Shown here one piece after another: positions 52,305 to 61,956 of a DNA stretch of 64,000 bases. Positions within the stretch are counted from its first letter, which is position 1, and each line of letters begins with the position of its first letter. Where the stretch lies: positions 62,001 through 126,000 of the forward strand of contig NZ_MSJR01000001.1 in the NCBI RefSeq assembly GCF_002078605.1. Direction: 5' to 3'. The notes beneath the pieces are model-generated. The model was not told the DNA's origin. It worked only from the letters and a program-made list of their open reading frames with translations, and did not search any database. Position numbers and translations under genes: made by a program. The stretch is from Salegentibacter sediminis. GTDB taxonomy: Bacteria; Bacteroidota; Bacteroidia; Flavobacteriales; Flavobacteriaceae.

Positions 52305-53981
52305 TTATTTTGTTTGTGATGCTAATATTAAGGCGTTGTAAAGATTTACCATTTTTCCTGAAACAGAGAGTTCATTGAATTTTCGAGTGTTTTGACCTTC
52401 TTCTCCTACTAAAACGGAAGTCCGGGTGCTTATCCCGCTATCCATAATAATTTGTTTTACCTGTTCGGCAGATAGTTTAGGATAAAATGACCGAATTATT
52501 GCCGCTACTCCTGAAACTGCTGGAGCCGCCATAGAAGTGCCTTGCATATATTCATATTCATTGTTTGGGGTAGTGGACCATATCTTTGTTCCCGGCGCAA
52601 AAACATCGACATTAAGCTTTCCGTAGTTTGAAAAACCGGCAACCAATCTGGAGCCATATTCGAAATTAAGAGCTCCCACATTTAAGACATTATTTGAAAT
52701 CTCCGTTGGATTCTCAGGGGTTTGATCGTTGGGATAAACCCTTTTTTCATCAAGATTAATTCCTTCATTTCCGGAAGCATTAACGATTAGCACATCGTTT
52801 TTAGCAGCATATTTTATGGCTTCTTCCACCCACTCCGGATTTGGAGAAAAGTATTTACCAAAACTGGTATTGATAATTTTAGCTCCGTTATTTACGGCAT
52901 AACGAATCCCAAGGGCAATATCCTTATCATATTCGTCACCATCTGGTACGGCTCTAATTACCATTATTTCCACATTATTGGCCACACCTTTTATCCCGCG
53001 ATCATTTTCCCGGTTTGCAGCAATAATTCCAGCTACGTGAGTCCCGTGCTTGGCGTCCTCTTTTTTAGGATCGGGACCAGAAACTTCATTATTTCCGTAA
53101 TTGGTATCCTTAATATCGTAGGGATCGTCACCTACGGGTGCTCTTCCATCCAGATCAAGGTTAAAGTGAGTGTCGATTCTTCCGGCATAGTACTCAATGG
53201 CTTCATCGAGTTCTTCCAGTGCTTCCGGAATGTTTTCATTAACATTCTCCTGTATTTGAAGCAACATCCCCTTGTACTGTGCTAATTGCTGATTGGTAGT
53301 TTCCAAGGCTCTCAACTCCTCATTGATGTAATCTTCTTTTCCTAATTGGGAAGATACAGCTGCGTGGGCGGCAACCAGTTGTTTTTTAATCGCTTCATAC
53401 TGATTTTTATTCTGAAGAGTTTCGTTGTACTCCTTTTCGTATTCAGCCTTTGCCTCCTGGTAGTAGATATATTCTGCGCGATCTGCAGTGCTAATGGAAC
53501 TTGCTGGTTTTCCTTCATATTTAGGTTGAAGCCTTTTCATAATACGGGTATATTCCATATTTTCTTCAACAGCATCTCCCAGGAAGTTCCAACCGTGAAT
53601 ATCGTCTACATAACCATTGTTATCGTCATCTTTTCCATTGTTGGGAATTTCATCCCGATTTATCCAAATTACACTGCGCAAGTCTTCGTGGGCTATATCT
53701 ACCCCGCTATCTAATACCGCTACAATAACTTTTTTACCTTTATTATTTTTAATGATTTCCTGGTAAGCACGGTTTACACTCATCCCCGGGATAGTATCGG
53801 CCATAAGATCTGCGCCGCCCCAACCTTTTAATTCGGTTTCAGAAAGATCTGTAATTTTTAATGGGATAGAATCAATATTGGCAATTGGTGTAGAGACTAT
53901 TTTTGGTGCCGTACTGCTGCAAGCTGTAATAATTACAGTACCGGCCATTACAAGTACCTGTTTTAAAAAAGGTATTTTCAT
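52305..53981 (-). CDS. S8 subtilisin-family serine protease, lipoprotein
   Basis: This 558-residue protein has a lipoprotein signal (VIITAC, Cys21) and the subtilase catalytic triad: Asp91 (VLDSGVDIAH), His312 (HGTHVAG) and Ser483 (GTSMAAP). Asp and His are about 220 residues apart, far more than the usual 35-40. The insertion (about 135-300) is rich in Glu/Gln/Lys/Tyr and predicted helical (coiled coil, residues 165-265). No clear propeptide or T9SS C-terminal domain is seen. It lies 8 bp before the M1 gene and 9 bp after the MBL gene. Confidence 0.9.
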   Translation of the reverse strand: MKIPFLKQVLVMAGTVIITACSSTAPKIVSTPIANIDSIPLKITDLSETELKGWGGADLMADTIPGMSVNRAYQEIIKNNKGKKVIVAVLDSGVDIAHEDLRSVIWINRDEIPNNGKDDDNNGYVDDIHGWNFLGDAVEENMEYTRIMKRLQPKYEGKPASSISTADRAEYIYYQEAKAEYEKEYNETLQNKNQYEAIKKQLVAAHAAVSSQLGKEDYINEELRALETTNQQLAQYKGMLLQIQENVNENIPEALEELDEAIEYYAGRIDTHFNLDLDGRAPVGDDPYDIKDTNYGNNEVSGPDPKKEDAKHGTHVAGIIAANRENDRGIKGVANNVEIMVIRAVPDGDEYDKDIALGIRYAVNNGAKIINTSFGKYFSPNPEWVEEAIKYAAKNDVLIVNASGNEGINLDEKRVYPNDQTPENPTEISNNVLNVGALNFEYGSRLVAGFSNYGKLNVDVFAPGTKIWSTTPNNEYEYMQGTSMAAPAVSGVAAIIRSFYPKLSAEQVKQIIMDSGISTRTSVLVGEEGQNTRKFNELSVSGKMVNLYNALILASQTK

Positions 53982-53990
53982 AGTTTTTTC

Positions 53991-54854
53991 TTAATTAAAA
54001 AGTTCGTTAAAAGTAAAAGTTTGATCCAGTCTTACACCTTTCTCGGTGTTTTTAAGACTTATGATTTCGTTGTGGGCATCGTGTTCCAGGAAAAGATAGA
54101 AATTTTCATCGGCAGCCTGCTTCAGGAATTTATTCTTTTCGAGTAGGGTGAGTAAAGGCCTGGTATCGTAGCCCATTACATAAGGCAGCGGAATATGCCC
54201 CACGGTAGGGAGCAGATCTGCCATAAAAACCAGGGTTTTATCTTTATAAGTAATATGAGGTATCATTTGCTTATCGGTATGACCGTCTACAAATAAAACG
54301 CCAAAAGGCAAATTGTCTGACTCTTTGAAGGTTTCAGTTTCTTTTCTTTCCAGGAAATGAAGTTGCCCGCTTTGTTCCATGGGGATAATATTTTCCTTTA
54401 AGAAAGAGGCTTTTTCCCGGGCATTTGGCTGGGTGGCCCACAACCAATGTTCTTTATTACTCCAGAATCGGGCATTCTTGAATGCCGGTTCGTAACCTGT
54501 CCTGTCTTTATTCCACTGTATACTTCCCCCACAATGGTCAAAATGGAGGTGGGTCATAAAAACATCGGTAATATCATCCCGGTGAAAACCGTGTTGTTTA
54601 AGAGATTTATCAATAGAATGATTTCCCCAGCGATAATAATAGCTAAAAAACTTTTCGCTTTGCTTATCACCCATTCCCGTATCGATAAGTATAAGTTTGT
54701 CACCATCTTCAATTAAAAGGCAACGGGCAGCGATATCTATCATATTATTTTCATCGGCAGGATTTGTGCGATTCCAAAGGGTCTTGGGAACCACCCCAAA
54801 CATGGCCCCGCCATCCAGTTTAAAATTTCCGGCTTCTATAGGATATAATTTCAT
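53991..54854 (-). CDS. MBL fold metallo-hydrolase
   Basis: This 287-residue protein has the metallo-beta-lactamase motif HLHFDH (102-107) after LILIDTGMGDKQ, a metal-binding His in FVDGHTDKQ, and a final His-Asp pair in FLEHDAH. It probably hydrolyses a small ester, lactone or phosphodiester in the cytoplasm, since no signal peptide is evident. It starts the MBL-S8-M1 operon. The substrate is unknown. Confidence 0.88.
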   Translation of the reverse strand: MKLYPIEAGNFKLDGGAMFGVVPKTLWNRTNPADENNMIDIAARCLLIEDGDKLILIDTGMGDKQSEKFFSYYYRWGNHSIDKSLKQHGFHRDDITDVFMTHLHFDHCGGSIQWNKDRTGYEPAFKNARFWSNKEHWLWATQPNAREKASFLKENIIPMEQSGQLHFLERKETETFKESDNLPFGVLFVDGHTDKQMIPHITYKDKTLVFMADLLPTVGHIPLPYVMGYDTRPLLTLLEKNKFLKQAADENFYLFLEHDAHNEIISLKNTEKGVRLDQTFTFNELFN

Positions 54855-54948
54855 ACAAGTTGATTTTTCCCCTGCAAATTACTAAAAGCATAATACATGT
54901 TTAAACATTCGGGGGAAGAGGGAAAATTTTTAACAGGAAATTCAGAAA

Positions 54949-56733
54949 TCAGGATAGGTATAGCACCTGTTCTCCCGGTAGAATATCATCATTATAATGA
55001 AATGGTCGCTTCTGGCCTTCAGGATTAATAATAATCACAGGAAGAAAATCGGCGTTTTTCTTCTGATGTTCCTTCACCCATTCCCGGGTTGTGATTTCTT
55101 CTTCTATCTTTTGTTTATTTTCCTTAAAGTTGCCTGCGGCTATTCTCCTGGACCAGGGTTCCAGCTCGGTCTTATCGGCGAACATGGAGGTAGCATTCAC
55201 CTTATCCAGCAGTTCCACATCGGCCCCGTTTTCATTTGGAGAAACCAGGACAATCTTTTTTGGAATAAAAAAAGCATCATCGGCAAGTTGAGCAGCCAGA
55301 AGATTTATTTCAGTGTTTCCTGTAAGAGCTATAAAGCTGCCTTTTTCTATCGCCCCGGCATCTTCCATTGTTTCTTCTTTAAGTATATTCCCGTGAATGG
55401 TATTAAATCCTTGCTGCTTGGCTTCGGCAACAAGTTCCCGGTTTCCATCGATGATAACTATCTCCTGCTCTCCTTTTAACTTATTGGCGATAAAAAGACC
55501 AAGCGGATTTGCCCCTAGAATAATATATCCCGACCGGGATTCCTGGGTAATAAGTTCTCCTCTACTCCTTAGCCATTTGGTGGTCCAGGTTAACATAACC
55601 GGCACACTTAAAGTGGTAAATATCGCCATGAATACAAGAATAGAAAAGATCTCTGAGGTTATAATTCCCATTTGCAAACCTATTCCCGCGATAATAATCT
55701 CTACCGCCCCTCGCCCATTCATCCCGGTTCCTACCGTAATTCCCTCGCGCCAGCCATTTCCGCTTGGGAGGTAAAATACAGCAGTACCAATAATTTTACC
55801 AACCATAGCTACGGCAGTAACCACAATAAGCATCCAGAGATCGGTCTGGAAAACTTCTAAAGTCACGTTGAATCCTGCAGAAACAAAAAATATAGGAGCA
55901 AGGAATCCAACCGAAACATCGTGGAAGATATGATTGATATCTTTTGAAATCTGCCGCTGAAAAACCCCATCTCTTATGAATAAACCTGCCATAAAAGCAC
56001 CCAGAATGCTATGAAGCCCGGCAATTTCGGCGAGTTCAGAAAAACCTAATACAATTATCAAAATAAGCGTAAAATGCAGGGTACGGCTGGTGATATTGGC
56101 TTTATAGAGGTATTTTCCCAAAAGCGGCAAAAGATAAATACCGGCAAGAGCGGTAAAAATAAAAAATAAGATAGCTTTTGCTGCAACCCAGGTCAAGCCC
56201 AAACTGTCTATGCTTCCGGCATCTACATAACTTATTATACCGGCAAAGATTACCAGGGCAAGGGTATCTGAAATTAGGGCGCCGGCCATTAAAACATAAG
56301 CTATCCGGGTGTTAAGCAATTTAAGATCAACAAGAATTCTACTTTTGGTCGCCAAAGAGGTTACCCCCACTGCGATTGCAACGAAGATCGCAGCCATTTG
56401 TGTTCCGCCGAAGAAAAGAATGGTGTAGTAACCCAGGACAAAGGGGACAATAAAGCCTCCAATCGCGGCCAGTAACCCTGCCCAGGAAGCTTTTCCCAGA
56501 TCCCTGAAATTGATTTCCATCCCGATGTATACCATAAGAAGAATGATTCCTACTTCAGCTAAAACATTAATCATTTCTGAAGTTTCCAGAAGTCCAAAAA
56601 GAGCGGGCCCAAGAAGAATACCTATTAAAAGTTCACCAAGAATAGCGGGATAACCAACTTTTTTAGCCAGGGAACCACCAATCCATGCGCTCGAAAGAAT
56701 GATTAACAGGTTGAGGATATTTAATTCTTCCAT
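54949..56733 (-). CDS. Cation:proton antiporter (CPA2) with TrkA-N domain
   Basis: This 594-residue protein has about 12 membrane helices with the CPA2 pattern (LLIGILLGPALFG; GMEINFRDLG; HSILGAFMAGLFI) and a C-terminal Rossmann-type TrkA-N/RCK domain (about 400-520) with YIILGANPLGLFIANKL. It probably exchanges Na+ or K+ for H+, gated by NAD(H) or another ligand. It diverges from a second antiporter 185 bp away. The final 60 residues carry no motif I recognise. Confidence 0.9.
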   Translation of the reverse strand: MEELNILNLLIILSSAWIGGSLAKKVGYPAILGELLIGILLGPALFGLLETSEMINVLAEVGIILLMVYIGMEINFRDLGKASWAGLLAAIGGFIVPFVLGYYTILFFGGTQMAAIFVAIAVGVTSLATKSRILVDLKLLNTRIAYVLMAGALISDTLALVIFAGIISYVDAGSIDSLGLTWVAAKAILFFIFTALAGIYLLPLLGKYLYKANITSRTLHFTLILIIVLGFSELAEIAGLHSILGAFMAGLFIRDGVFQRQISKDINHIFHDVSVGFLAPIFFVSAGFNVTLEVFQTDLWMLIVVTAVAMVGKIIGTAVFYLPSGNGWREGITVGTGMNGRGAVEIIIAGIGLQMGIITSEIFSILVFMAIFTTLSVPVMLTWTTKWLRSRGELITQESRSGYIILGANPLGLFIANKLKGEQEIVIIDGNRELVAEAKQQGFNTIHGNILKEETMEDAGAIEKGSFIALTGNTEINLLAAQLADDAFFIPKKIVLVSPNENGADVELLDKVNATSMFADKTELEPWSRRIAAGNFKENKQKIEEEITTREWVKEHQKKNADFLPVIIINPEGQKRPFHYNDDILPGEQVLYLS

Positions 56734-56918
56734 AGGTTTGGTTCTTTATAGTTTAAATTGCATACAAAATATTAATATTTTTCGAACTAAAGTTCAATAA
56801 TTCAACCTGATAGTGATAAAAGGCAGTTTTTTGTTTAATAAATGAGAAATATCCTTAAATACATTTTTAAATCGGGTTATTTTTGTAAATAGCAATATTC
56901 CGCTTAAATAAAAAAAGC

Positions 56919-58781
56919 ATGTTAGAACTTGCAAGTCTTGTTATACTTGGAATCCTGGCCCAATGGTTGGCCTGGAAAATAAAAACCCCCGCAATTCTCC
57001 CTTTAATTCTTATAGGGCTTTTGGTAGGACCTGTTTCTACCTTTTTTACCGAGGATGGGACTAAATGGCTGGAACCCATCTGGAATGGCAGTGAAGGTGT
57101 TTTTCCAGGGGAAAGTTTGTTTTATTTTGTATCCCTGGCAATATCAATAATACTTTTCGAAGGTGGATTAACCCTCCGCAAAAGTGAAATTGGAAATATA
57201 GGTCCCGTTATTGTAAAGCTAATTAGTGTGGGAACCCTGGTAACCTTTGTAGGAGCCGGCCTGGCAGCTCATTTTATCTTTGGCCTGACCTGGCAGATTT
57301 CCTTCCTTTTTTCGGCATTGATAATTGTTACTGGCCCCACGGTAATCTCCCCTATTTTAAGGAATATTCCGCTTAGGAAACACGTTTCTTCCATCCTGAA
57401 ATGGGAAGGAATTCTCATAGATCCCATCGGGGCCCTTATATCAGTATTGATGTTTGAATTTATAAGGGTAGAAGGAGGGCAGGATTTTACCTTAACCGCT
57501 TTAACGGAATTTGGTAAGATCCTGCTTTTCGGACTCACTTTTGGATTTACTTTCGCTAATATCCTGGCTTTTCTCATCAAGAAAAATATAATCCCGCATT
57601 ATCTATTAAACGTATTTATTCTGGCCACCGTGCTTGGAGTCTTTGTTCTGGCAGATATTTTCGCTCATGAAAGTGGATTGCTTGCCGTGGTTATTATGGG
57701 AATGGTAATGGGTAACAAAAAACTCCCAAATATCAAAGAGCTTCTTTATTTTAAAGAATCTTTAAGCGTATTGCTTATTTCAATTCTATTTATCCTCCTT
57801 GCCGCCAATATAGAAGTGGAGGAAATGTTATTGGTTTTCAACTGGCAATCGCTTATTCTCTTCGGAATAGTGGTGTTGGTCGTTAGACCTTTAGGCGTAG
57901 TTCTTAGCTCCTTAGGCTCGGGCCTTAAAGTAAACGAGATTTCCTTTATTAGTTGGGTTGGTCCTCGGGGAATTGTGGCTGCAGGTATCGCTTCCCTCTT
58001 CGGACTGCGCCTGGTACGTGAAGGCATAGAAGATGCTGAATATATCACTCCCCTGGTGTTTATGATTGTGCTCTTCTCGGTGCTTTTAAATGCGGCTACC
58101 GCCAGGTTTTTTGCTAAAATAGTAGGGGTATTCATTAAGGAATCTGAAGGAATTTTAATTATCGGGGCTTCCTCTATAGCAAGGTTAATAGGAAAATACT
58201 TACAAGACAATAATCGGCATGTCGTCCTGCTGGACAGTAACAGGGATAACGTAAAAAAGGCCAAAAGTCTTGGAATTGATGCCATTGAAGGTAGTGTTTA
58301 TGAAGATAACCTTCTTAACAATATCGAATTAAACGATATTGGATATTTAATGGCTATGACGGGGAATAGCGATATTAACAAGACAGCTATTAATAAATTC
58401 AAGAAGCAGTTTGGGGAAAATGGTTCTTTTAGGGTGATTACATCAGATGAAATGACCAACCCTGAACTTAATCCTGAAGAAGGGCTGTTCTCTCATACCG
58501 ATGATTATATAAAGCTTACGGAATTAGCCAGAAAATATCCTGAAATTCACGAAAAAGAGCTGAATAGCAAAGAGCATTATGAAGGGCTTATCGAAATTAC
58601 CAAAAGCAGTCCTGATATACTTCCCGTTTTTGTAAAGAACAGGGAAGGAAAATTCACCATTATTCCTTCCAATAGTTCACAGGTGGAAATCGAGGAAGGT
58701 TTTAAACTTGTATACCTCGGACAATTGTTGGAAACTGAACAAAATCGAGGGAAAAATGCCAATGAGTCGGTAAACACTTAG
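56919..58781 (+). CDS. Cation:proton antiporter (CPA1/NhaP-like) with TrkA-N domain
   Basis: This 620-residue protein has about 12 membrane helices with the CPA1 pattern (FEGGLTLRKSEIG; SALIIVTGPTVISPIL; DPIGALIS) and GWVGPRGIVAAGIASLFGL-like segments. A C-terminal TrkA-N-like domain follows (about 410-540, ILIIGASSIARLIGKYL). It probably exports Na+ or Li+ in return for H+. A TATTTTTG -7-like box ends 33 bp before the start. It is divergent to the CPA2 gene, so the two may be regulated together by salt or pH. Confidence 0.9.
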   Translation: MLELASLVILGILAQWLAWKIKTPAILPLILIGLLVGPVSTFFTEDGTKWLEPIWNGSEGVFPGESLFYFVSLAISIILFEGGLTLRKSEIGNIGPVIVKLISVGTLVTFVGAGLAAHFIFGLTWQISFLFSALIIVTGPTVISPILRNIPLRKHVSSILKWEGILIDPIGALISVLMFEFIRVEGGQDFTLTALTEFGKILLFGLTFGFTFANILAFLIKKNIIPHYLLNVFILATVLGVFVLADIFAHESGLLAVVIMGMVMGNKKLPNIKELLYFKESLSVLLISILFILLAANIEVEEMLLVFNWQSLILFGIVVLVVRPLGVVLSSLGSGLKVNEISFISWVGPRGIVAAGIASLFGLRLVREGIEDAEYITPLVFMIVLFSVLLNAATARFFAKIVGVFIKESEGILIIGASSIARLIGKYLQDNNRHVVLLDSNRDNVKKAKSLGIDAIEGSVYEDNLLNNIELNDIGYLMAMTGNSDINKTAINKFKKQFGENGSFRVITSDEMTNPELNPEEGLFSHTDDYIKLTELARKYPEIHEKELNSKEHYEGLIEITKSSPDILPVFVKNREGKFTIIPSNSSQVEIEEGFKLVYLGQLLETEQNRGKNANESVNT

Positions 58782-58907
58782 AATTTAATCTTACTGGTGT
58801 AGGAATTTTTTCAACAGAATAATTATCTGGTTATAAGTCTATAATGATAAAACCATAAAAATATTTTGCAGGGGACATCAGGATAAATTTGTTTATACCC
58901 TAAAGGA

Positions 58908-59663
58908 TTATTCCTCCATTGCGTTAATCAGTTCATCGGTGATCTCCAGGTTGTGATACACATTCTGAACATCATCATCATCCTCAAATTTTTCAACCAG
59001 GTCTAATATTTTTTTAGCATCCTCAATAGGAAGTTCCAGAGTATTCATAGGAATGCGGTGAATTTCTGAAGCTTTTGGCTCTATCTCCAGTTCTTCCAGT
59101 TTTGAAGACATTAATCCAAAATCGGTAAAATCAGTATAAACACTTAGAAGATCCTCTTCTTTTTCAATTTTGGTGGCGCCCCCTTCAATAAGTTCCAGTT
59201 CAAACTCCTCAAACTCAATTTCAATTTTATCCCGTTCAATAACGAAAACCCCCTTTTTGTCAAAAAGGAATTCAAGCGAACCATTAGTACCCAGGCTTCC
59301 ACCATTTTTTGAAAAAATCGACCTGACCGATGCTACGGTGCGGTTGGTATTATCGGTGGTACACTCAATAAAAAACGCGATCCCATGTGGTCCATAGCCT
59401 TCAAAAGTGACGAGTTCATAATTATCGGCATCGGCCCCGCTGGCTTTTTTTATGGCTCGCTCAATAGTATCTTTGGGCATATTCACCCCTTTGGCATTGG
59501 AAATAGCATTTCTTAAGGCCGGGTTTGCTTCAGGATCGGGGCCACCTCCCTCTTTTACAGCAACACTAATCTCTTTTATGGCCCGGGTAAATTCCTTAGC
59601 CCTTTTTTTATCCTGCGCACCCTTGCGATGCTTAATATTCGCCCATTTACTATGTCCTGCCAT
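58908..59663 (-). CDS. yebC: YebC/PmpR family regulatory protein
   Basis: This 251-residue protein has the YebC signature MAGHSKWANIKHRKGAQDKKRAKEF and later GYGPHGIAFFIECTTDNTNRT. YebC-family proteins were first seen as transcription regulators; newer work shows ribosome-related help in translating difficult (polyproline) stretches. It is a single gene ended by the terminator at 59741. Confidence 0.95.
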   Translation of the reverse strand: MAGHSKWANIKHRKGAQDKKRAKEFTRAIKEISVAVKEGGGPDPEANPALRNAISNAKGVNMPKDTIERAIKKASGADADNYELVTFEGYGPHGIAFFIECTTDNTNRTVASVRSIFSKNGGSLGTNGSLEFLFDKKGVFVIERDKIEIEFEEFELELIEGGATKIEKEEDLLSVYTDFTDFGLMSSKLEELEIEPKASEIHRIPMNTLELPIEDAKKILDLVEKFEDDDDVQNVYHNLEITDELINAMEE

Positions 59664-59740
59664 TTCCTTATTGTTTTTGAAGAATTACAAAAATAAAAAA
59701 ATGAGTAAAGAGAAAAAACCGGAAAACTTTGGCGCATAAA

Positions 59741-59766
59741 AAACCCCACATCTTAATGCGGGGTTT
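59741..59766 (-). terminator. Intrinsic terminator between lepA and yebC
   Basis: AAACCCCACAT and ATGCGGGGTTT form an 11-bp stem (one G-U) around a 4-base loop. Both strands carry A/T-rich flanks. It lies about 20 bp downstream of the lepA stop and upstream of the yebC start on the same strand, so it most likely ends lepA mRNA. Confidence 0.7.
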
Positions 59767-59789
59767 AGGTTATATCGTTGGATTTAAAA

Positions 59790-61586
59790 CTAATCGTTAA
59801 GTTTTAAAACAGCCATAAATGCTTCCTGCGGAATTTCTACATTCCCTACCTGTCGCATACGTTTTTTACCCTTTTTCTGCTTTTCAAGAAGTTTTCGCTT
59901 TCGGGAAATATCTCCACCATAACATTTAGCGGTAACATCTTTTCTAAGCGCTTTTACCGTTTCACGGGCAATGATCTTGGCGCCAATTGCCGCCTGAATT
60001 GGAATATCAAACTGTTGACGCGGAATAAGCTCTTTAAGTTTTTCACACATCTTTTTTCCAATATCATAAGCATTATCCACGTGAAGTAATGCGGAAAGCG
60101 CATCCACCTTGTTGGCATTTAGCAAAATATCAACCTTTACAAGTTTAGACTGGCGCAAACCAATAGGAGAATAATCAAAAGAAGCATATCCCCGGGATAC
60201 GGTTTTAAGCCTGTCGTAAAAATCGAAAACTATTTCTGCCAGGGGCATATCAAAAGTAAGTTCGACTCTTTCAGGAGTTAAATAGGTTTGATTGGTAATC
60301 TCGCCGCGTTTTTCAATACACAAATTCATTACCGGCCCTACATAGTCAGCTTTGGTAATTATACTTGCTTTTATATAGGGTTCTTCCACCCGGTTAAGAG
60401 AGGAAGGTTCGGGCAGGTCTGATGGGTTATTCACCAGAATAACCTCATCTGGATTCTTATTGGTGTAGGCGTGGTAAGACACGTTGGGAACCGTGGTAAT
60501 AACCGTCATATCAAATTCCCGCTCAAGACGCTCCTGGATAATCTCCAGGTGTAACATCCCAAGGAAACCACAACGGAAACCAAAACCAAGGGCGGCAGAA
60601 CTTTCAGGAGTGAAAACCAGCGATGCATCATTAAGCTGAAGTTTTTCCATAGATGCTCTCAACTCTTCGTAATCTTCGGTATCTACAGGATAGATTCCGG
60701 CGAAAACCATGGGTTTCACATCTTCAAAACCGGCAACGGCTTCGGTGGTTGGATTTTTTGCATCGGTAATGGTATCCCCCACCTTTACCTCGCGGGCATC
60801 CTTAATTCCCGTGATGAGATAACCTACATCTCCGGTTTTAATTTCATTTTTAGGTTGCTGTTTCAGTTTAAGGGTACCAACCTCATCAGCGTAATAATCT
60901 TTGCCTGTTGCTACAAATTTTATATGCTGACCTTTTTTGATACTTCCATTAATAACCCTGAAGAAGGTCTCTACCCCACGAAAGGGATTATAAACCGAAT
61001 CGAAAACAAGCGCTCTTAAAGGAGCATCTACCTTTCCACTCGGGGGAGGTATACGGGTGATGATGGCGTGGAGAATCTCCTCTATTCCTAGACCTGTTTT
61101 AGCACTGGCTGGAATAACATCTGAAGGGTCACATCCTAAAAGGTCTACGATATCATCGGTTACTTCTTCGGGATTAGCGCTAGGGAGATCAACCTTATTA
61201 AGAACCGGGATGATTTCCAGATCGTTTTCCAGAGCGAGATAAAGATTAGAGATGGTTTGTGCCTGAATGCTTTGGGCGGCATCAACTATAAGAAGGGCTC
61301 CTTCACAGGCTGCAATAGATCGGGAAACTTCATAGGAAAAATCTACGTGACCCGGAGTGTCGATGAGGTTGAGAATATAATTTTCCCCCTCATGTATATA
61401 ATCCATCTGGATAGCGTGACTTTTAATGGTAATTCCACGCTCGCGTTCCAGATCCATACTGTCCAGCAACTGCTCCTGTTTTTCGCGTTCGGTAACCGAA
61501 CCCGTAAAATCCAGCAGCCTGTCGGCCAGTGTACTTTTTCCGTGATCAATGTGTGCAATTATGCAGAAGTTTCTAATATGCTTCAT
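59790..61586 (-). CDS. lepA: Elongation factor 4 (LepA)
   Basis: This 598-residue translational GTPase has G1 [15 protein letters not shown]3 DTPGHVDF, G4 NKVD, and the C-terminal LepA-specific tail with [28 protein letters not shown]. It acts on stalled or misplaced ribosomes, also in ribosome assembly. It has a good promoter at 61711-61739, giving a leader of about 120 bases. Downstream is the terminator at 59741. Confidence 0.97.
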   Translation of the reverse strand: MKHIRNFCIIAHIDHGKSTLADRLLDFTGSVTEREKQEQLLDSMDLERERGITIKSHAIQMDYIHEGENYILNLIDTPGHVDFSYEVSRSIAACEGALLIVDAAQSIQAQTISNLYLALENDLEIIPVLNKVDLPSANPEEVTDDIVDLLGCDPSDVIPASAKTGLGIEEILHAIITRIPPPSGKVDAPLRALVFDSVYNPFRGVETFFRVINGSIKKGQHIKFVATGKDYYADEVGTLKLKQQPKNEIKTGDVGYLITGIKDAREVKVGDTITDAKNPTTEAVAGFEDVKPMVFAGIYPVDTEDYEELRASMEKLQLNDASLVFTPESSAALGFGFRCGFLGMLHLEIIQERLEREFDMTVITTVPNVSYHAYTNKNPDEVILVNNPSDLPEPSSLNRVEEPYIKASIITKADYVGPVMNLCIEKRGEITNQTYLTPERVELTFDMPLAEIVFDFYDRLKTVSRGYASFDYSPIGLRQSKLVKVDILLNANKVDALSALLHVDNAYDIGKKMCEKLKELIPRQQFDIPIQAAIGAKIIARETVKALRKDVTAKCYGGDISRKRKLLEKQKKGKKRMRQVGNVEIPQEAFMAVLKLND

Positions 61587-61956
61587 AAAAAATATTGAAT
61601 GAGCCTGTTCAAAAAGATTTGTTCCGTAACCTTATATACCTTAAAAACAGTAGTATGAGATTTAATTCAACACTTTATTTCTCTTTTCGACAGTCCCGAT
61701 TTTAAGGCTACAAATATAGGTTATTTAAGCCGTTTCCAATATAGATAGAAAACAAGTTTCTATTTACAGTAAAAACTTTATGACTTCATTTATAAAATAA
61801 AAAAATAAGAAATCTATCAACCTTTCTTAAAAAAACTTAGCTAAGTGTCTATTCGTTCTAAAAAAGTTTCTTTTTTTTGTAAGAAGGATTTTTGTTATAA
61901 GTTTATTAACACTTAAACTACTTTCTAAAACCTCAACTAACTAATAAAAATATAAT
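61587..61956. other. 370-bp intergenic region, lepA/MFS divergent promoters
   Basis: No gene is supported here. The minus strand carries a good lepA promoter (61711-61739). The stretch 61740-61900 is very AT-rich with T-runs (CTTTTTTTTG). For the plus-strand transporter a TATAAGTTTATT box lies at about 61897, but the upstream element is not clear. No riboswitch or repeat of known type was recognised. Confidence 0.5.
61711..61739 (-). promoter_or_regulatory. Promoter of lepA
   Basis: On the minus strand TTG, 18 bases, then a perfect TATATTTG (TAnnTTTG) lies about 125 bp before the lepA start. It is one of the best matches to the Bacteroidetes pattern in the window. Confidence 0.6.

Noticed and set aside
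54997-55479. Plus-strand 160-residue ORF in the CPA2 gene
   Set aside because: Antisense frame of the TrkA-N part, with no family features.
57746-58285. Minus-strand 179-residue ORF in the CPA1 antiporter gene
   Set aside because: A shadow of a strong membrane-protein gene; its composition (many Thr/Ile/Pro/Arg) is that of complemented hydrophobic codons.
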